In this document: positions 42,399-53,503 of the stretch, in pieces
Numbering within the stretch: the first letter of the stretch is position 1
How the letters are laid out: every line of letters begins with the position of its first letter
Assembly: GCA_033032865.1 (NCBI GenBank)
Contig: JAWHQI010000121.1
Span: 6,448,001-6,512,000, forward strand
DNA: 64,000 bases
From: Dactylorhiza incarnata
Taxonomy: Eukaryota; Streptophyta; Magnoliopsida; Asparagales; Orchidaceae
Direction: 5' to 3'
Notes under the pieces: model-generated
Databases searched by the model: none
What the model was told of the DNA's origin: nothing
What the model saw: the letters and a program-made list of their open reading frames with translations, nothing else
Made by a program: the position numbers and the translations under genes

Positions 42399-45300
42399 GC
42401 ATTCCTGCAAGGGCGCTTTTCGATACTGGAGCTTCGCACTCCTTCTTATCGTCGGACTTTGTCCAACGTATTGGTGCGCCGTCGATTGCTTCTGCAGATG
42501 GACTGGATGTCCTACTGCCGAATGGATATTCGATGCGTGTGGAGAGGAGCTGCTGCGTGAAGGTTCTAGTTGGAAATCATGAGTATGACCTGAGAGCATC
42601 GCTACTCCCCCTGGTTGAGTTCGATGTGATCTTCGGTATGGATTGGCTGTCGGAACAGCGTGCGTGCATCGATTGCACCACAAAGGAGGTGAGGTTTGGG
42701 CGGAGTACCGTTTGTGAGACGGTCTTCGCGGGCATGCGTGGGTCGAGCAAGATGCTGATGTCTGCTCTCCAGGTGTCCAAGGCGGTGCGTCAGGGAGCAG
42801 AGTCATTCTTTGCTCTGGTGGAGGCTTCAACGCCGAGGCCCAACCTTGTGGATGTTCCGATAGTTTCAGAGTTTCCTGATGTGTTCCCGAGCGAGCTCCC
42901 CGGCGCTCCCCCGCAGCGGGAGATAGATTTCACGATTGAGTTGGTGCCAGGCGCTAAGCCTGTGGCCCGCTCGCCGTATCGTATGGCTCCGAAGGAGCTA
43001 GCGGAGTTGAAGCTGCAGCTGCAGGAGCTGCTCGAGCAGGGCTACGTGCGTCCGAGTTCTTCACCTTGGATTGCACCGGTCCTCTTTGTCAAAAAGAAGG
43101 ACGGTAGCCTGCGGCTTTGTATCGACTATCGGGAGCTTAATAAGCTGACAGAGAAGAACAAGTATCCTCTTCCGAGGATAGATGACTTGTTCGACCAGCT
43201 CGTTGGTTCGATAGTGTACTCGAAGCTGGACTTGAAGTCCGGCTATTATCAGGTGCGGATCAGGGAGTGTGATATCCCGAAGACTGCTTTTAGTACACGG
43301 TACGGGCAGTATGAGTTCACCGTGATGCCGTTTGGGCTGTCCAATGCGCCTTCGGTGTTTATGGACTTGATGCACCGGACTTTCCGAGAGTACCTCGACC
43401 GGTTTGTAGTCGTCTTCCTTGATGACATACTAGTCTACTCTCAGTCCGAGGAGGAGCACGGTGATCACCTGCGAGTAGTCCTGGAGGTTCTGAGGAGGAA
43501 CCAGCTGTATGCCAAGTTCTCGAAGTGCGAGTTCTGGCTACCTTCCGTGGCATTCTTGGGCCATGTGGTCAGCGGAGAGGGTGTGGCGGTTGATCCGGTG
43601 AAGGTTGCGGCTGTCAGGGAGTGGCCTGTTCTTTCTTCAGTAGCGGAGGTCCGTAGCTTCCTCGGGCTGGCCGGCTACTACAGGCGCTTCGTGGAGAACT
43701 TCTCACGGATCGCGCTGCCTCTTACGACACTGACACGGAAGATGCAGGAGTTTATCTGGGCGCCTGCGTGTGCGCAGGCTTTCGAGGAGTTGAAGCAGCG
43801 ACTTACCACGGCTCCGATCTTATGTTTGCCTTCCGGCACGGAGGGTTACGAGATCTACACCGACGCTTCGGGGAGCGGCCTTGGCTGCGTTCTGCAGCAG
43901 CATGGCCAGGTGATAGCGTATGGCTCTCGCCAGCTGAAGGTGCACGAGCGGAATTATCCGGTCCACGACTTGGAGTTGGCGGCCGTGATTTTCGCCCTGA
44001 AGCTTTGGCGGCATTACGTGTATGGCCTGAAGATCGACATCTTCACGGACCATAAGAGCTTGAAGTACCTCATGTCACAGAAGGAGCTAAATATGCGGCA
44101 GCAGCGGTGGATGGAGTTCCTGGGGGACTACACATTTGAGATCCACTACACCCCTGGGAAGGGGAATGTTGTCGCAGACGCACTCAGTCGCAGGGCCCCA
44201 GCGCAGGCCAACTGGATTCAGATGCATGACGAGCACCTGATACGTGACCTGGAGGCCTTGGATATTTCTTGCGTAGAGAAGCGGGGCAGTGCCGATGCTT
44301 GTTTGAGCTGGACTGAGGTGCAGTACGACCTTGCAGATAGAGTTCGCCAGGCTTTAGAACTCGATCCGAGTTTAAAGCGCTACGCGGAGGATGCTGGTGC
44401 TGGGCCGGATGCCCAGTTTCAGATGCTTGACGGGTTGCTGTGGAGGGGCGACCGTTTGTGCGTCCCCAAGGCGGGTGAGCTGCGCGATGAATTGATGTAC
44501 GAGGCGCATCGTACCAGATATTCAGTTCATCCGGGGAGCACGAAGATGTATAAGGACATGAAAGTCCTTTTCTGGTGGCCGGGTATGAAGAGGGACATCG
44601 CTCACTACGTGGCCAAGTGCCACACTTGTGCCCTCGTGAAGGCGGAATGTCAGAAGCCCGGGGGGTTTTTGAAGTCTTTACCAGTCCCGGAGTGGAAATT
44701 CGACGACATTTCCATGGATTTCGTGCATGGGCTGCCGAGATCGCAGCGCGGGAACGATGCCATCTGGGTAGTTGTAGACCGGCTGACGAAGGTGGCGCAC
44801 TTTATCCCCAACCGGAGGGATGACTCGGTGGAGAAGTTGGCAAAGCTGTACGTTGATACTATAGTACGATTGCACGGTGTGCCCCGTAGCATCGTCAGTG
44901 ATCGTGATGGGCGCTTTACTTCGAGCGACTGGAGGCTAGTCAACCGTCTATTGGGTACGAAGCTGCAGTTTAGCACGGCCTTTCATCCTCAGACGGATGG
45001 CCAAACTGAGCGTACCAACAGGACGATGGAAGACATGCTTCGGATGTGCGTCCTGGATTTTGGCAAGGGGTGGGAAGATCACCTCTTCCTTGTTGAGTTC
45101 GCGTACAACAACAGCTTTCAGGCGAGTATTCAGATGGCGCCTTTCGAGGCCCTCTATGGCAGGAAGTGCCGCACTCCCTTGGCTTGGGCAGAAACGGGCG
45201 AGACGAAGCTCTTCAAGAGGAAAGACGTCGAAGAGGCGACTTCGACGGTACGTATGATCCGGGAGAGGCTATTGGTTGCGCAGGATAGGCAGGCGAAGTA

Positions 45301-45754
45301 CTATAATGCGAAGCACCGCGACGTCCAGTTCGTCGTTGGCGATTGGGTCTATTTGAAGATCAGGCCGTTCAAGGGTGTGTCCAGGATTCGGCGCTTGAAA
45401 AAGCTGAGTCCGCGATACCTTGGACCATTTGAGATCATCGAGCGCGTCGGCGAGGCGGCTTATAGGCTTGCGTTATCGGCGGAACTAAGCGGGCTACACG
45501 ATGTATTCCACATCTCCGTACTGCGGAAGGCAGTGCAAGAGCCTACGCAGGTGGTTGCGGCGGATCAGGTGCCCGTGGATAGTGGGCTCAAGACGGCAGC
45601 CAGGCCCGTTAGCATCGAAGATGCTGAGGTACGTCAGTTGCGGAACAGGGCGATTCGTATGGTAAAGGTCCGTTGGGACAATTGCGGTCGCGAGGAGCTC
45701 TCTTGGGAGCGCGAGCAGACCATGATGGAGGAATTCCCCGAGCTGTTTCGGTGA
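42386..45754 (+). CDS. pol: pol polyprotein of gypsy H with C-terminal chromodomain-like tail
   Basis: 1122 codons in gypsy order. Aspartic protease [12 protein letters not shown] (about 11-22), reverse transcriptase from YRMAPKEL (about 195) with FLDDILVYS (about 341-349), RNase [11 protein letters not shown] (about 490), integrase zinc-binding HHCC region (about 708-752), integrase core D in [10 protein letters not shown] in VSDRDGRF (about 838), E in [10 protein letters not shown] (about 875), then an IN C-terminal [11 protein letters not shown] motif and a chromodomain-like tail (about 1069-1120, [18 protein letters not shown]). RT precedes integrase, which defines gypsy. The frame overlaps the end of gag by 13 bases in another frame, a product of the gag deletion. 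The enzymes look complete; without capsid the element cannot build its own particle. Confidence 0.92.
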   Translation: MHVLGIPARALFDTGASHSFLSSDFVQRIGAPSIASADGLDVLLPNGYSMRVERSCCVKVLVGNHEYDLRASLLPLVEFDVIFGMDWLSEQRACIDCTTKEVRFGRSTVCETVFAGMRGSSKMLMSALQVSKAVRQGAESFFALVEASTPRPNLVDVPIVSEFPDVFPSELPGAPPQREIDFTIELVPGAKPVARSPYRMAPKELAELKLQLQELLEQGYVRPSSSPWIAPVLFVKKKDGSLRLCIDYRELNKLTEKNKYPLPRIDDLFDQLVGSIVYSKLDLKSGYYQVRIRECDIPKTAFSTRYGQYEFTVMPFGLSNAPSVFMDLMHRTFREYLDRFVVVFLDDILVYSQSEEEHGDHLRVVLEVLRRNQLYAKFSKCEFWLPSVAFLGHVVSGEGVAVDPVKVAAVREWPVLSSVAEVRSFLGLAGYYRRFVENFSRIALPLTTLTRKMQEFIWAPACAQAFEELKQRLTTAPILCLPSGTEGYEIYTDASGSGLGCVLQQHGQVIAYGSRQLKVHERNYPVHDLELAAVIFALKLWRHYVYGLKIDIFTDHKSLKYLMSQKELNMRQQRWMEFLGDYTFEIHYTPGKGNVVADALSRRAPAQANWIQMHDEHLIRDLEALDISCVEKRGSADACLSWTEVQYDLADRVRQALELDPSLKRYAEDAGAGPDAQFQMLDGLLWRGDRLCVPKAGELRDELMYEAHRTRYSVHPGSTKMYKDMKVLFWWPGMKRDIAHYVAKCHTCALVKAECQKPGGFLKSLPVPEWKFDDISMDFVHGLPRSQRGNDAIWVVVDRLTKVAHFIPNRRDDSVEKLAKLYVDTIVRLHGVPRSIVSDRDGRFTSSDWRLVNRLLGTKLQFSTAFHPQTDGQTERTNRTMEDMLRMCVLDFGKGWEDHLFLVEFAYNNSFQASIQMAPFEALYGRKCRTPLAWAETGETKLFKRKDVEEATSTVRMIRERLLVAQDRQAKYYNAKHRDVQFVVGDWVYLKIRPFKGVSRIRRLKKLSPRYLGPFEIIERVGEAAYRLALSAELSGLHDVFHISVLRKAVQEPTQVVAADQVPVDSGLKTAARPVSIEDAEVRQLRNRAIRMVKVRWDNCGREELSWEREQTMMEEFPELFR

Positions 45755-45850
45755 CGTTTACCTCTTTATCTTTTTCCCCCCTTGTGTAAAGACATTTTGT
45801 GGATATATATATATGTGCATGTTGTTGCAAATTTCGGGTCGAAATTTTTA

Positions 45851-45865
45851 TAAGGTGGGGAGGGT
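45851..45865 (+). other. polypurine tract of H
   Basis: TAAGGTGGGGAGGGT directly before the 3' LTR. Confidence 0.9.
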
Positions 45866-47957
45866 TGTAAGACCCCAATTCAGAAAATAGCATTTTTGGA
45901 AGCCTGTGCTGTCGCCGGCGACAGTGACTGTCGCCCAGGCGACAGCGTCCTGTTGAGAAGGTTCTGCCGTGAGCTGTCGGACGGCGTTGACTGGTCAATG
46001 TCGGTTCCTTACCGCTGTCGCCAGGCGACAGTGGCTGTCGCCGGGCGACAGCTCCAAATTAGACTTTGTGGCCGAAATGCTGGGCATTGATGGCACTTTG
46101 ACTTTGGGGGCTGGAATTGGACAGGGAGGATCAGTGGGGGGCTTGAAAGGCCGAAAATCCTCCTCTTTTCATTTATTCCTTAAGGCTTTATTTGGAGAGA
46201 GAGAGAGAGAGAGAGGAGTTGGAGAAGAAGAGGAATAGGAAACCCTAGCTTGGAGCTTGGGTTTGGTGGAGCTACACTCCTCGGATCCCTTCAACGTTCG
46301 TGGCTACGCGTAGAGGAGGGCAAGGCGCTCCTTCCATCCGTACCAAAAATCAAGCCATGGTCCAGAAGCGACGCCGTAGGGTAACGATCTTCCCTAACCC
46401 TAATCGGACATGTTCTAGTCCATCCTTTGCATTCTTGAGGCCCCTACCCAAAAGGGTGAGGTCGTGGCCTCCGACGGGTCGATTCGTGCTATCCCCGTCA
46501 AAACCTGCATTCATATAGAGTCCACGCGTGGAATGGACGTAGGCGCGCTGTGTGAAGCCCATCCGAGACGGTTCGTCCGGATTGGTGTTGCTTTTTGATG
46601 ATGTGCGTGCCGGGGAAAAACCCCATGTTGATATCCTGCTACGTAGGACTAAAGAGTGCTACTGCATGCGCAGCAACGCCCGGGGGTGTGCCCCGGGGAG
46701 CACCCGAAGATTAGAAGCAGAAGTGAAGTTCTGCTCACTGTCGCCAGGCGACATTGGATGTCGCCGGGCGACAGCTCTCAGACTTGGGTCTGGTGACATT
46801 TGTGCTTGCTGAGGCCGTGGGAGTGTTACTGCATGTGCAGCAATGCCTGGGGGTGTGCCCCGGGAAACACCCACAGCTAGGAGCCAAAATGGTATTTATG
46901 TGCACTGTCGCTGGCGACACTGACTGTCGCCAGGCGACAGCTTCCCAGAACTGAGTTCTGGTGAATTGTTGAGCCCACCTGTTGAGAGGACCTGAGGCTT
47001 GTGTGCCCGACCCGTAAGGGTGTCCTGGTGGATGACTTAGCGGCCTGTGGAGCCGGCTGAATGAGAATGCCTGGGCTGAGGGAACGCCATACCCGCTCTT
47101 CGGGTTGTACCACGAGAGTGTGAACACCGGGCATTGGCGAACCTGAAACCGCACCATCGCAGCACCCGAACAGTAAGTCTCTGGGAGTTGTAGGGAGGCG
47201 TTGGGAGAGAGTCTTCGGACTACGCTTTGTTCACAATTTAAAGCACGGGGGCGCCCTGGTATTCGGGCCACCGACTTTAGCCTCGAAGGGCAAAACCATC
47301 CGGGGAGGGTGGTGGTGGAAGGCGGAGTACACCAAAGAGTGCCTGAGAGCACGAGACGTGGAGGCCATTCCCACGTTTGTGTTGTTTGCATATGTATGTT
47401 CTGTGGTGGACTTTGCTAGTCGCACTCTTATATATATATATATGCTGCTGAGTTGTCTTGCAGGGATGCTTAGAACCGCCACCCCCTCGAAGGGGTGGGG
47501 TCGTTATAATTGGTCAGCTTTAGCTGACCGTTGCCTGTTTTGCCACCGTTTTTGGTGGGCTTGATGTACAGGTGCTGTACCGAGCGGAGCATAGCGGGCT
47601 ATTAGCGGGCTGAAGCCCTGGTGCTGCTGCGGCCCTCGAAGGCCTTTTTGTGTTTCTTTTTTTGTTGTTCATGTATGGCCGGCCTGCGCGCCGATGTTGG
47701 TAAACTGTAAGGCCGTCGTGCCTCATTTTGAGTTGTAAACATTTTATTCCAAATTAATATAAGTGGACATACCCGGGTTCGGGTTTTGGGGTTTCATATC
47801 GTCTCTTTTGCTTCCGCATAGAATGCTCTGAGTTAGGCTTCGTTGTATAGTGTTGTTCGATTTCAATTAAGTGACGTTCCCGTTCGTTTAGTAGTATATG
47901 GCGTGGGGCCCGGCCGGACCTTCTGCTATATGTTCCTGAACGGATGGGGGTGTTACA
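45866..47957 (+). repeat. 3' LTR of H
   Basis: 2092 bp, near-identical to the 5' LTR. The length difference is largely a longer GA run near 46195-46216. One hairpin that is imperfect in the 5' LTR (CCGGAGACAG, 39726) is perfect here (CCGGCGACAG). Confidence 0.95.
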
Positions 47958-47962
47958 GCTAC

Positions 47963-48710
47963 AGGGGAAAAGGTTTCATCATAGTCAACACCATGAATTT
48001 GCCTGAAACCTTTAGCCACTAGCCGGCCTTTGAATGTCTGTACATTCCCATCCATGTCGGTCTTCTTCTTGAAGACCCACTTGCACCCTATGGGTCATAC
48101 CCCTTCAGGTGGTTCCACCAAGTTCCAAACTCGGTTTTCATACATGGAGTCCATTTCAGATTTCATGGCCTCAAGCCACTTCTCGGAGTCAGGTCCACAC
48201 ATAGCTTCATGATAGGTTGCAGACTCATCATCATGATCCATAAGCAACGCATTACCTATTTGAGACACGAGAAATCCATATCTCTCAGGCTCAAATCTTG
48301 GTCTATCAGATCTACGTAGGACTTGTGTTTCTTGAGCAGGTTCTCCAGCTACAACAGATTGCAGTCCTTGCCCAGGTTCCAATTCAGGTTCATGTTCACT
48401 TTGTGGTTCTTGAACTTCTTCAAGTTCTACCCTTTCAGTCTTTCTGGATAAGAACTCTTTCTCCAAAAAGACGCCAGTCCCTGCGACAAACACTTTGCCC
48501 TCAGACGGAAGGTAGAAGTAGTACCCTTTGGTCTCCCTAGGATACCCCACTAAATAACACTTATCCGACTTGGGTTCCAGCTTGTCAAGCATTTGACGTC
48601 GTACATATGCCTCACAGGCCCAAATCTTGATAAAAGACATACTAGGACGCTTCCCAGTCCAAATCTCATATGGTGTATTTAGAACCATTTTCGTTGGAGC
48701 ACGATTTAAA
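47963..48710 (-). pseudogene. RT N-terminal part and integrase C-terminal part of G
   Basis: A 197-codon frame (48688 to 48095) covers the end of integrase (PYEIWTGKRPSMSFIKIWACEAYV), a variable acidic linker and the start of RT (EAMKSEMDSMYENRVWNLVEPP). The following RT start, up to H at 47963, has stops in frame (for example the TGA near 48094). Confidence 0.85.
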
Positions 48711-48736
48711 GTGAAAGCAGCAGTCTCTAAAGCGAA

Positions 48737-49766
48737 TCACCAAAAGGAAACGGGCAAATCTGCATGACTCATCATCGACCGCACCATGTCTAACAAGGTA
48801 CGATTCCTCCTCTCAGAAACACCATTATGTTGCGGTGTTTTGGGTGGGGTGAGCTGTGATACAATACCACACTCTTTCAGATGATCACGGAACTCCTGAC
48901 TCAAATATTCGCCACCTCGATTAGATCGGAGTGCTTTTATCCTTTTACCCAGTTGGTTCTCAACTTCATTCTTAAACTCTTTGAACTTTTCAAAGGTCTC
49001 GGATTTGTTCTTCATAAGAAACACGTATCCGTATCTACTGAAATCATCAGTAAATGTAACAAGTAGTGGAACCCACCTCTAGCAATAGAACTCATGGGTC
49101 CGCACACATCACTATGTATGACACCCAAGAGATCATCTGCCCTCTCAGTATGACCAGTGAAAGGGGCTTTAGTCATTTTGCCTAATAAACAAGACTCGCA
49201 TCTCTCAAAAGATTCATAATCAAATGAGTCCAATAATCCATCTTTATGGAGCTTGGATATGCGTTTCTCATTTATATGGCCTAAACGACAATGCCAAAGA
49301 TACGTAGGATTCGAGTCATTCGTTTTTAGTCTCTTAGTATTTTCTATGTTATAAATTGGCTGATCTAAGTTTAAAACATATAAGCCATTAAACAGTTGGG
49401 CTACACCATAACAAACATCATTCATAAATATAGAACAACTATTGTTCTTAATAATGAAAGAAAATCCTTTCATGTCTAAACATGACACAGATATAATGTT
49501 TCGAGTTATGGCGGGAACATAATAACAATTATCTAATTCTATTACAAGCCAGTGGGCAAAGAAAGACAATAGACACCAATGGCGACTGCTGCAACTCTTG
49601 CTACATTCCCGATGCGCAGGTCTACCTCCCCTTTACCCATCATTCTTCTCCTTCTCAGTTCCTGCACATTTATACAAATGTAAGAACCACATCCGGTATC
49701 CAATACCCAGGATGAAGGAGCAGAAAGGTTTATTTCTTTAACAAAAATACCTGAAGCGGAAGTCAT
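48737..49766 (-). pseudogene. protease and integrase core of G, frameshifted
   Basis: Three overlapping frames: protease SSWVLDTGCGSYI (49766-49542), pre-integrase zinc motif LWHCRLGHINEKRI with start of the core HSDVCGP (49569-49012), and core GGEYLSQEF ... QHNGVSERRNRTLLDM (49024-48737). The core reads RSNRGGEY where the lineage has the catalytic Asp (RSDRGGEY), so the second acidic residue of the DDE triad is lost. At least two frameshifts separate the frames. Confidence 0.85.
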
Positions 49767-49781
49767 ACTTCCCTTCTTCTT

Positions 49782-50600
49782 CTACAGATCTTCTAGATAT
49801 TGAGGACAGTTCCTCCTCCAGTGCCCTGTCTTACCACAATGGTGGCACTTCCCTTCCTTAGCCAAACCTTTCTTCTTCAGTGCAGAAGACTTGGGATCAA
49901 GAGCAGACTTAGATCCAATCTTCGTCTTCTTAGGTCCCCTGGCCTTGCCCTTGCCCTTATGCACCATCAGTATGGGGATGGCAGGCTTGGCCTTCTTCAT
50001 ATTGTTCTCGGTAGTTCTCAACATGCCAAGGAGCTCGGGCAGTGTCTTTTGAATCTCATTCATATTGTAATTTAAGACGAACTGCTCATAACTGTCCGGC
50101 AACGATTGCAGGATCAGATCTGTGGCCAACTCTTGACCCAAAGGAAAACCCAGTTTTTCAAGGTTCTCTATATACCCAATCATTTTGAGTACGTGAGTCC
50201 CTACTGAGTCTCGAGCTCCCATTTTGCACTGGAATAATGCCTTGGATATGTCAAACCCCTCTTACCGGGCTTGCCCCTCGAACATTTTATTGAGGTGCCC
50301 GATTATCTCATAACCACACATGCCCTCGTGTTGCTTCTGAAGCTCAGAGGACATGGTAGCAAGCATGAGGCATTCCACATCCACGGTATCATCCTGATAC
50401 TTCTTGTAAGCATCTCTGTCTGCTCGCGGAGCATTTCCGGTCGGCTCTGTTGGGGCTTCCCCTTCCAAGACATAGAGCTTGTGCTCTTGCCTGAGAACAA
50501 TTCTCAGGTTCCTATACCAGTCGAGGAAGTTCATCCCATTGAGCTTGTCCTTCTCAAGGATAGTTCTCAGGGACAACGTGGAGTGAGATGTATTTTCCAT
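49782..50600 (-). pseudogene. gag of G, broken
   Basis: N-terminal part MENTSHSTLSLRTILEKDKLNGMNFLDWYRNLRIVL (50600-50262) and C-terminal part with CCHC knuckle CHHCGKTGHWRRNC (50222-49782). A stop at about 50262 and a shift separate them. The start matches the gag start of Angela-type copia elements. Confidence 0.85.
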
Positions 50601-51591
50601 GGAAGTTCTACAATAAATTTTGCAAAGTTAAATTTAGTACTACATTTCAAAATACATTTTACTTATTTTAATAAGGACTTTTATTAAAGCTCCCACTATT
50701 TTGATCGAATCAATAACCCTTAATATTGATACGGAGAGTTTATGCGAGCTACTCTCTTAGTTGATAAGATCCGTATTTCACCAACACCACGAGTCCGCTT
50801 TGGCGTTCCTCTCATAATGCGGTTATTTAGGTAGACAACACTTGTCAATTGCATCACTATGCAACTCTTGTATGGTTGGTGAATAACTCTTTATTCGCAT
50901 CCATCATATGGTGCATGCCAACCCTATGCCTCTAGGCACTCAACCTTTGAGGGCACCTAGTTAAGTTTGACCCGATGTCAACAACGGGATGTCACAATTA
51001 TCCGCTCGCACCCTTACCAAGATAGATCAATGCACCTTGCTTTGGCAAGCCCACACTTCATCGATCGAGGCAGGAAGAGTGTCATCCATCGGAAGGCATA
51101 CGAATACTTAATATTGGATAAGGGATTTTATCTTTCGATTGATGAACATTTCATCGTGATTAATATTTAATCACCGTGCACATTTCAGAAAATAAAATAC
51201 AACATTCATATTCCAGATACACCCCAGATGCGCACAAAAACAGTCTATCAACACTTTGACAAACATGGCTAAATCTGAGCATTTAGAACACTTCTAAATC
51301 TCCAGATTGACATGCATTGGACATATGAACAACAACTCCACTAGTGCAGTAGACAAGCTCGTCTCTCATGTCAGATTCAATAATCTAAACATTTGGTTTC
51401 ATAAACCATTTTAAGGGACGGTTACTGCAGAGGAGAAACAACCTCTGAAACATGAAAATCGCAACGCAATCACATGCGTTCCTGGCGGGGTTCCAAGGGG
51501 CCGCGCCCCTGGCGGGGTCTTAGGGGCAAATAGAACACTTCTAAATGTCCCAATTTACACGCACTTGACCGCAACCCCGCTTTGATACCAC
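50601..51591 (-). other. untranslated leader and primer binding site of G
   Basis: PBS TGGTATCAAAGCGG on the minus strand at 51577-51590, one base from the LTR. The 1-kb leader contains the GC-rich GGCGGGGTTCCAAGGGGCCGC phrase near 51486 often seen in leaders of this lineage. No gene. Confidence 0.75.
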
Positions 51592-52662
51592 TGTTGGGTT
51601 TTCTTTACCCCTTCATAAGGGATGACATATCAAATATGCGCAGCGGAAAGAACAAGAACAACCCAAAAGAGATGCTAACGGATCTTGCGATTTTATGATT
51701 CAAGAGAATAAGCAAATCAAAATACAAAGTACCTTTGCGGGATTGAGTCAATACTCAACCAAGGTGCTCCAAAATGAGATCCGAAATCTTAAGTTCCAAG
51801 AACCGAAATGTATCGGCTCCTCTATAGTGATCCACACAAACGATGGAGAACCCTAGCTTCTTGTCGTACAAGAACTAGGTCGGAGAAGGAAGCTCTCAAC
51901 GTCCTCACGGACTGCTAGGTCCGATGCAGAGGAGGCGGCGACCGACGACGGCGACTAGCGGCGACGGAAGGAGATCTGCGGACGGGAAGAAGGCCTTCGT
52001 GCGGAACTCTTCCGGGCGGCCGTTCGTCCAAAAAGATCGCAAAAGGGTTTTCGACAAAATCGTGTCTCACAAAGACCTAATCGCATCCTTTTATACGCAA
52101 GGCATAAAATAGACTATCCGCAGACCAGAGGAAAAACAGGACATTTCTGTCCAGATTTACATTCGCCGAATTCGACTAATCCAATTAACCGAATTCGATT
52201 CACATTCGGCGAAACCATTTCGCCGAATTCGACTATTCAAATTCGACTATACAGAATATCCGAATTCGGCTATACACTATAACCGAATTCGGCTAATCAC
52301 AATAACCGAATTTGTCCATTAAACTCAATAGCCGAATTCGACTATACACTACAACCGAATTCGACTAATGACAATAACCGAATTTGACTATATGTATAAA
52401 TTCGGTTATACCCTTTAGCCGAATTTGTCTAGTATAAATCCATTCGTTTAAACCCTTTAAACGATTTCCCGTTGAGACATTCTCAACTTAATTCTAAGCA
52501 GTCACAGGATTGGTCCTCTACTCATATCCAATATGAGTAAGGCCAACACAATCCTTTCTCCAATTTCTCCAAACGCTTTTATGTGCGACCCTATAGGCTC
52601 ATATTGTGTTGGCAGCAAGACTAACTATTAATTGCTTTGAGATCACCTCAGAAACTCCAACA
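51592..52662 (-). repeat. 5' LTR of G
   Basis: 1071 bp, matching the split left LTR. Minus-strand order is CCGAATTCGG array (52430-52150), TATAAAA (52089-52095), then R/U5. It has one array unit fewer than the left LTR. Confidence 0.92.
52089..52095 (-). promoter_or_regulatory. TATA box of G promoter
   Basis: TATAAAA on the minus strand, about 55 bases downstream of the last CCGAATTCG unit. Confidence 0.6.
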
Positions 52663-52667
52663 GAAGC

Positions 52668-53073
52668 TGCATCGACTTTAGATGGCTTCGACAGACTCTT
52701 CCTTCTGCGTCAAGTTGAAGTCGAAGCTGCGTCGATTTCTAAGATTACTTCGACATGCTGATTCATCTACGTCGATTTCCTTTCGACGTGGCGTCGACTT
52801 GATATACTTCGACAGATAGTGTAGTTGCTTGAAATTCTAGTCAGAGTTGCGTTGACATCAAGTCGAAGTTGCGCCGACTTCTATTCGACGCAATTATTAA
52901 CTCAACCCAAATTATGCTTGTCTTGACCTGGTCTTGACACTCTAAGTTGAGTGTGACATCCTAAGACATCTAATGACCAAATTACCCTCACTATATAATG
53001 GGTAATGAGACCTAAGAAATAAAATCGCTTTTAGCTAATTTGTTAAGTTAAATCAAAGGGGTTTTTCCCTACA
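52668..53073 (-). repeat. 3' LTR of I, U3 start
   Basis: Continuation of the LTR beyond G. It begins on the minus strand with TGTAGGGAAAAACC at 53073 and holds the rest of the GTCGA-rich cluster (52668-52890). A polypurine tract, TAAATAGGGGAAGAT, lies just outside at 53074-53088 and fixes the orientation. Confidence 0.7.
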
Positions 53074-53258
53074 ATCTTCCCCTATTTATCTTAACAAATT
53101 TTACAGATTGTTTTTAAAGTAATTTTACACAGGTTTTGACATAATGCTTAAAACAAGCAACTCATACACAAGATATTTAAACACATAGATGAACTCGTAA
53201 ACAGAAGAACATCTGATTATTATAAGCAAGTGCTTATCAGAGTTACCCAAGGTATAGA

Positions 53259-53498
53259 TTAATTTCTTCCCTTAAGAAATGTAACTAAAACTTCATACAC
53301 CTTTCTGAATTTTCTCTCCACATACTTAAAATTTGCTGGAGTGGCTTTCTCTGGGTTCTTCTGGATTTTCTCATGTCCCTTGAACAGCTTTTCCAGATCA
53401 AATTCAGTGTCAGGATGAACATCTTTAAGTGTAACGCCAAGACCAAAAACCTTAGCTGTCATCAAGTTTTTGTCTTCCAGATCTAAATCATCTGACCC
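53259..53498 (-). pseudogene. 3' end of the last ORF of element I
   Basis: Open on the minus strand from the J target duplication to a stop at 53259; contains FKYVERKFRKVYEVLVTFLKGRN at the end. The frame is continuous across the J insertion with the one at 61745 onwards (NPDADP on one side, GSDDLDLEDKN on the other). The product is unknown; it lies between the coding region and the 3' LTR, where some copia elements carry an extra ORF. Confidence 0.5.
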
Positions 53499-53503
53499 AG
53501 GGT

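Larger units (their letters stand above)
39677..47957 (+). mobile_element. chromovirus-type Ty3/gypsy element H (Tekay/Del-like) with gag deletion
   Basis: LTRs 39677-41761 and 45866-47957, target duplication GCTAC (39672-39676 and 47958-47962), PBS 41765-41776, polypurine tract 45851-45865. Pol is intact; gag is cut short by an internal deletion. It is inserted in the reverse-transcriptase gene of G. Confidence 0.95.
10063..52662 (-). mobile_element. Angela/BARE-1-like copia G with three nested insertions
   Basis: LTRs start TGTTGGGTTTTC and end CTCCAACA on the plus strand; target duplication GAAGC is present at 10058-10062 and 52663-52667. PBS is 51577-51590 and the polypurine tract 30827-30840, so the element reads on the minus strand. 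Elements C (in the left LTR), F (in the 3' noncoding part) and H (in reverse transcriptase) are inserted in it. Its gag, protease, integrase, reverse transcriptase and RNase H are all recognisable but broken by stops and frameshifts. RNase H and RT motifs (LRRTKDTFLVFGG, TDASFQTDRDD, SGFVFCLNGGAVSWKSSKQ) fit the Angela/BARE-1 lineage. Confidence 0.85.
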
